Shown: piece after piece, positions 37,843-41,736 of the stretch
How positions within the stretch are numbered: the first letter of the stretch is position 1
Layout of the letters: the number at the start of each line of letters is the position of its first letter
Assembly (NCBI RefSeq): GCF_014647435.1
Contig: NZ_BMPE01000028.1
Location: 1 to 41,736, forward strand
DNA: 41,736 bases
DNA from: Deinococcus radiotolerans
GTDB taxonomy: Bacteria > Deinococcota > Deinococci > Deinococcales > Deinococcaceae
Direction: 5' to 3'
Position numbers and translations under genes: made by a program
The notes under the pieces: generated by a model
The model's database searches: none
What the model was told of the DNA's origin: nothing
What the model saw: only the letters and a program-made list of their open reading frames with translations

Positions 37843-37870
37843 AAAAACCCCCACCGCGTGGGTGGGGGTT
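37843..37870 (-). terminator. Rho-independent terminator after rplL
   Basis: AACCCCCACC (37846-37855) pairs with GGTGGGGGTT (37861-37870), five-base loop. On the minus strand it runs into five T residues (complement of 37843-37847), so it terminates the ribosomal-protein operon. It may also stop the convergent rhodanese transcript. Confidence 0.88.
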
Positions 37871-37890
37871 GCACGCCCGGTTGGGGGGAC

Positions 37891-38253
37891 TTACTTGAGT
37901 TCGACGCGGGCGCCAGCAGCTTCCAGCTGGGCCTTGATCTTCTCGGCTTCGTCCTTGCTGATGCCTTCTTTCAGCGCGCCGCCCTTCTCGCTCATGTCCT
38001 TGGCTTCTTTCAGGCCCAGGCCGGTGATGGCGCGGATTTCCTTAATGACGTTGATCTTGCTCGCGCCGGCATCCACCAGGATGACGTCGAACTCGGTCTT
38101 CTCTTCAACGGCGGCGGCGGGGCCAGCGGCGGGGCCGGCGGCGACGGCGGCGGTGACGCCCCAGGTTTCCTTCAGACCGTCGATGAGGTCCGCGAGTTCC
38201 ATGATGGTGAGGGTGCCGAGCTGGTCGATCAGAGCCTGTTTGTCGTAAGCCAT
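37891..38253 (-). CDS. rplL: 50S ribosomal protein L7/L12
   Basis: A 120-residue stalk protein, present in several copies on the ribosome and recruiting translation factors. N-terminal dimerisation part ([20 protein letters not shown]), an alanine/glycine-rich hinge, then the C-terminal domain with [37 protein letters not shown] and [14 protein letters not shown]. It is the last gene of the operon, 66 bp after rplJ. Confidence 0.98.
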   Translation of the reverse strand: MAYDKQALIDQLGTLTIMELADLIDGLKETWGVTAAVAAGPAAGPAAAVEEKTEFDVILVDAGASKINVIKEIRAITGLGLKEAKDMSEKGGALKEGISKDEAEKIKAQLEAAGARVELK

Positions 38254-38319
38254 GTTGTATTCCTCCGGAATTGAAGTGGGTGGTGCGTGCCTGGGCTCAG
38301 CCCGGGCAGAAAGCCGGGT

Positions 38320-38814
38320 TTAGGCCTGGCCTTCGAGTTTTTCTTTGTACGCTTCGAGGATGCCCACGAAGTTGCTGAGGTGGGCGCTGAGCACGCCGAC
38401 CAGTTCGCCCTGCAGGCTCTGCTTGCTGCCGAGGCTGGCGAGACGTTCCACAACTTTCACGTCCACGCGGTTGCCTTCGACGAAGCCGGCCTTCACGGCG
38501 GGGATGCCCTTGTCGTTGCCCTTGGCCGCGTCGCTGAGAGCCTTGGCAACCCCAGCGGGGTCGTCCTGAGCCACGACGATGGCGCTGGGGCCCTTGAGGG
38601 CGTCCGCGAAGTCGCGGCCGCCGTCCTGGAGGGCCAGGTTGATCAGGGTGTTCTTGGCAACGATGAGCTGCCCGCCCTTCTCGCGGATGTCTTTGCGCAG
38701 TTTGCCCAGCTGGCCGGCGGTCAGGCCTTGGTAGTCAACGACGTAGAACGTCTCGACGCCCGTGAGGCTGCCTTTCAGGCTGCTGAGGGTCTGCTGGTTC
38801 TTTTCGTTCGCCAC
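38320..38814 (-). CDS. rplJ: 50S ribosomal protein L10
   Basis: A 164-residue stalk base protein that binds 23S rRNA and carries L7/L12 dimers. Starts at GTG 38814 after AAGGAGG. Core motifs: [32 protein letters not shown] and a C-terminal helix for L12 binding ([18 protein letters not shown]). Its mRNA leader carries the L10 control structure, so it is expected to repress its own translation. Confidence 0.97.
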   Translation of the reverse strand: MANEKNQQTLSSLKGSLTGVETFYVVDYQGLTAGQLGKLRKDIREKGGQLIVAKNTLINLALQDGGRDFADALKGPSAIVVAQDDPAGVAKALSDAAKGNDKGIPAVKAGFVEGNRVDVKVVERLASLGSKQSLQGELVGVLSAHLSNFVGILEAYKEKLEGQA

Positions 38815-38827
38815 GCAGTACCTCCTT

Positions 38828-38920
<93 letters not shown>

Positions 38921-39005
38921 AAGAAACGGATTGGAAAGGTGCGAGGGTGCACCGGGGTGCCGAAGGTGGGGTGGGGAAGAGGGAACCCTCCTCCCCGGGG
39001 GGCGT

Positions 39006-39699
39006 TCAGCCCTGGCCGCCGCCGCTGAGGGTCAGCTGGATGCTGGGGCCCATGGTGGTGGTCAGGTACGCGCTGCGCAGGAACACGCCCTTGGCGCTGC
39101 CGGGCTTGGCGGCTTCGAGGGCGCTGATCAGCGCGCCGTAGTTGGCGCTGAGGTTGCCGGGTTCGAAGCTGGCCTTGCCGATGGGGGCGTGCACGACGCC
39201 GGTCTTATCGTTGCGGAACTCGATGCGGCCGGCCTTGAGGCCCTTGACCATGCCTGCAACGTCGGGGCCGACGGTGCCGCTCTTGGGGTTGGGCAGCAGG
39301 CCGCGGGGCCCGAGCAGACGCGCGAGCTTCTGGCCGACCTGGGCCATCATGTCGGGGGTGGCGACAACCGCGTCGAACTCCATGAACCCACCGGCGATGC
39401 GCTCGATCAGCTCGTCGCTGCCGACCACGTCGGCGCCAGCGGCCTCGGCGGCCTGCACGTTGTCACCCTTGGTGATCACGGCGACGCGCACGGTGCGACC
39501 GGTGCCGTGGGGCAGCGCGACGGTGCCACGCACGTTCTGGTCGCTCTTGCGGGGGTCGATGCCGAGACGGAAGTGCACTTCGACGGTCTCGTCGAACTTC
39601 GCCGTGGCGATGTCCTTGACCAGCGCGGCGGCTTCGTCGATGGTGTACTGCTTGCTGCGGTCCACCTTGGTGGTGAGCGCCTTGTAACGCTTGCCGTGC

Positions 39700-39707
<8 letters not shown>
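39006..39707 (-). CDS. rplA: 50S ribosomal protein L1
   Basis: A 233-residue L1 protein, at the mobile stalk near the E site. Markers: [68 protein letters not shown] and GPSIQL near the end. Its ATG overlaps the rplK stop by eight bases, so the two are coupled. A 191-base gap with the L10 leader follows before rplJ. Confidence 0.98.
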
Positions 39708-40134
<427 letters not shown>

Positions 40135-40206
40135 GTGGTGCCTCCTTAGCTCCCCCGGATCGGTCCGTGTACGGCCGGAGCGGGGTGCTGGCGCTAAGTT
40201 CTGCGT

Positions 40207-40283
40207 CGTTCACGGGTGCCGGAGGCTGGCCGTGAACGCACAGCAACTTTTTCAGTGTACTGCCTGCGCCGCTGTTTTGCCAG
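40207..40283 (-). promoter_or_regulatory. Candidate rplK promoter and leader hairpin
   Basis: In the 174-base nusG-rplK gap, minus-strand CTGGCA (complement of 40278-40283) and TACACT (complement of 40254-40259) are 18 bases apart. Downstream, CGTTCACGG (40207-40215) pairs perfectly with CCGTGAACG (40230-40238). This suggests an independent start for rplK, with a leader of about 110 bases. Confidence 0.55.
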
Positions 40284-40308
40284 TGGGCGCGGGCAGTGGG
40301 TCGGGGTC

Positions 40309-40881
40309 TTACTTGGCAACCTGGCTGAAGTCGAGTTCCACCGGGGTTTCACGGCCGAAGATGCTGACGAGCACCTTGACCTTCGCCTGGGGAATATTGA
40401 CCTCGCTGATGACGCCGCTGAAGTCCGCGAACGGTCCGCCCGTGACGCGCACCATGTCCCCGGCCTTGAAGTCCACCTTGACTTTGGGAGCTTCTTCCTG
40501 CACGGGCTGGGTGGCGACGCCGACACTGGCGAGGAGGCGCTGGACTTCCTCGTGCGACAGCGGGACGGGGCGGGTGGCGGTGCCGACGAAGCCGGTCACG
40601 CCGTTGGTGCCGCGCACGACTTCCCAGGACTCGCCCAGTTCGCCGGGCGCGTCGTCATCCTCGACGTCCATCTGCACGAAGACGTAGCCGGGGAACAGCT
40701 TGCGCGTGACCTCGACCTTCTTGCCGCCTTCTTGCAGTTCGACGGCCTTCTCTTCCGGCTGGATCACTTGGAAGATCTTGGTGCCGCGCATGCCGAGTTT
40801 GGTGGCGCGTTCCATCAGGTGCTGCTGCACGCGGTCTTCCTGACCGACGTACGTGTGAACGGCGTACCATTCGATGCTCAT
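40309..40881 (-). CDS. nusG: Transcription antitermination factor NusG
   Basis: A 190-residue NusG. The N-terminal domain ([32 protein letters not shown] and [12 protein letters not shown]) contacts RNA polymerase. The C-terminal KOW domain ([20 protein letters not shown]) binds Rho or the ribosomal S10. A longer open frame back to 41004 reads through secE in another frame; ATG 40881 is the start because family similarity begins there and it overlaps the secE stop (ATGA). Confidence 0.97.
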   Translation of the reverse strand: MSIEWYAVHTYVGQEDRVQQHLMERATKLGMRGTKIFQVIQPEEKAVELQEGGKKVEVTRKLFPGYVFVQMDVEDDDAPGELGESWEVVRGTNGVTGFVGTATRPVPLSHEEVQRLLASVGVATQPVQEEAPKVKVDFKAGDMVRVTGGPFADFSGVISEVNIPQAKVKVLVSIFGRETPVELDFSQVAK

Positions 40882-41057
40882 GACAGCACCACCTTGATCA
40901 GGTTGCTGAAGACCAGGTCGAGCACGTACACGATCAGCGTGAGGGCCACGACGAAGATCAGCACGGCCTGCGTGCCTTCCAGCACCTGCTGGCGGGTCGG
41001 CCACGACACGCGCGAGAGTTCAGCGCGGGACTCGCGGAAGTACTGAATCAAGTTCAT
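40878..41057 (-). CDS. secE: Preprotein translocase subunit SecE
   Basis: A 59-residue single-span protein. It starts [20 protein letters not shown], with the family's amphipathic helix and VSWPTRQQV, and ends with one membrane helix ([20 protein letters not shown]). It is the essential clamp of the SecYEG channel. Its TGA overlaps the nusG ATG. At 59 residues it is of the short bacterial type. Confidence 0.95.
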   Translation of the reverse strand: MNLIQYFRESRAELSRVSWPTRQQVLEGTQAVLIFVVALTLIVYVLDLVFSNLIKVVLS

Positions 41058-41135
41058 GCATTCACCTGCGACAGAGAAGAGGAGTGGAACGATCCGGCCG
41101 CGCGGCCCCCGGAAACCCGGTGGGCCGCTGCGGGA

Positions 41136-41303
41136 TCAGACCTTCTTCTCTTTGAAGACCACGTGCTTCTTGGCGACGGGGTCGTACTTGCGCAGTTCCA
41201 TCTTCGCCTGGGTGTTGCGGCGGTTCTTGGTGGTCGTGTAGTAGAAGCCGGTGCCGGCGCTGCTTTCCATTTTCACGATGATGCGGGGGCCGTCTTTCGC
41301 CAT
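41136..41303 (-). CDS. rpmG: 50S ribosomal protein L33
   Basis: A 55-residue L33: [20 protein letters not shown], then [20 protein letters not shown] and [11 protein letters not shown]. It has no cysteines, so it is the zinc-free form. ATG 41303 is followed by a typical L33 start. First gene of the rpmG-secE-nusG transcript, 78 bases before secE. There is no tRNA-Trp gene between rpmG and secE. Confidence 0.95.
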   Translation of the reverse strand: MAKDGPRIIVKMESSAGTGFYYTTTKNRRNTQAKMELRKYDPVAKKHVVFKEKKV

Positions 41304-41369
41304 GAGATGCTCCTTCGCAGAGGTGCCGCGCGGCCACGGTGGGACTGGCGGCGATTCTGCTCCCAGCCA

Positions 41370-41387
41370 CCCCGGGCCGTCCCGGGG
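41370..41387 (-). promoter_or_regulatory. Second hairpin in the rpmG leader
   Basis: CCCCGGG (41370-41376) and CCCGGGG (41381-41387) form a perfect 7-bp stem with a four-base loop, about 70 bases upstream of the L33 start codon. Confidence 0.45.
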
Positions 41388-41431
41388 AGATCCTTGCCCG
41401 CGCGGTGGCGGGGTCGGACACGCTGGTAAAA

Positions 41432-41449
41432 GCCCGCCTTCTGGCGGGC
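41432..41449 (-). promoter_or_regulatory. 5'-end hairpin with T-tract in the rpmG leader
   Basis: GCCCGCC and GGCGGGC (41432-41438 and 41443-41449) form a 7-bp stem. On the minus strand it is followed by TTTTA. It begins only a few bases after the predicted transcription start near 41452, so it sits at the very 5' end of the mRNA. It looks like a terminator but is too close to the start for ordinary termination. 5'-end stabilisation or a pause site is more likely. Confidence 0.5.
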
Positions 41450-41458
41450 AACATTCGA

Positions 41459-41487
41459 ATTATAGGGAGTCGGAGGGCAGGTGTCCA
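41459..41487 (-). promoter_or_regulatory. Strong promoter of rpmG-secE-nusG
   Basis: On the minus strand, TGGACA (complement of 41482-41487), 17 bases, then a perfect TATAAT (complement of 41459-41464). This is the closest match to the housekeeping consensus in the window. The start is expected near 41452. Confidence 0.85.
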
Positions 41488-41616
41488 CTGTGACCCGGCC
41501 GGCAATCGGGAAAATGCCGATCACGGGCGCCTTTTCCGCTTCAGGTGCCGGTCAGGGCGGCGCCGATCCAGCAGTGTCCGGGTAGGTTGAAGCGTGGAAT
41601 GCCCCTGCCATGAAGA

Positions 41617-41644
41617 AGAGGGGAGACCCGCAGGCCTCCCCTCT
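41617..41644 (-). terminator. Hairpin after tuf
   Basis: AGAGGGGAG (41617-41625) pairs with CTCCCCTCT (41636-41644), ten-base loop. On the minus strand TTCTTCATGG follows, a weak U-tract. It lies 18 bases beyond the tuf stop. Confidence 0.7.
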
Positions 41645-41662
41645 CGCGTCAGCAGGTTTCGA

Positions 41663-41736
<74 letters not shown>

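Noticed and set aside
40882..41004. Longer start for nusG
   Set aside because: The extra residues are secE read in another frame. NusG similarity begins at ATG 40881.
41058..41135. tRNA-Trp gene between rpmG and secE, as in many bacteria
   Set aside because: No cloverleaf, CCA anticodon arm or TTCGA-type loop is visible in this gap.

Overview
The window looks like chromosomal DNA of a Deinococcus species. GC is high almost throughout. RpoB and RpoC have Deinococcus-Thermus lengths, L33 has no cysteines, and the catalase, DUF2239 and LRV proteins fit the genus. At least ten genes carry a TANNNT -10 box only 6-8 bases before the start codon and have no obvious Shine-Dalgarno, which is the leaderless pattern known from Deinococcus. 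No tRNA, rRNA or CRISPR was seen.

Left part (1-5,000): the window opens inside an IS5-type insertion sequence that has cut the 5' end off a DUF11 surface-protein gene of lower GC. Next come a saccharopine/carboxynorspermidine dehydrogenase family gene, a small membrane protein, a monofunctional catalase and a HAD-like protein with decayed catalytic motifs.

5,000-13,600 is a galactan/beta-glycoside locus on the minus strand: GH42 beta-galactosidase, GH53 endo-galactanase (lipoprotein) and an ABC sugar-binding protein, then a GH3 beta-glucosidase with its own promoter and two LacI-type operators. A divergent LacI-family repressor lies at the far end. No permease or ATPase is present. Two equal-length (134 bp) MITE-like repeats sit exactly at the stop codons of the binding-protein and GH3 genes.

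14,172-18,269 is a four-gene cassette joined by GTGA overlaps: NAD(P)-dependent reductase, metallo-beta-lactamase-fold hydrolase, F390-synthetase-like adenylating enzyme and KAS III/OleA-like thiolase. It resembles the olefin (OleABCD) pathway in enzyme classes, but a metallo-hydrolase stands where OleB would be. It is the best candidate for a poorly described pathway here.

18,678-25,468: aroA, a YiaA/YiaB-type membrane protein, a PQQ-type sugar dehydrogenase and a SWIM-SNF2 helicase preceded by a coupled 26-codon ORF.

25,593-41,736 is the core transcription/translation region on the minus strand: rpoC, rpoB, then (after a 3.7 kb plus-strand block) rplL, rplJ with an L10 leader, rplA, rplK, nusG, secE, rpmG and the end of tuf. 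The plus-strand block holds a TPR membrane protein operon, a DUF2239-GIY-YIG-LRV operon with a paired ACCCGGGT palindrome, and a rhodanese.
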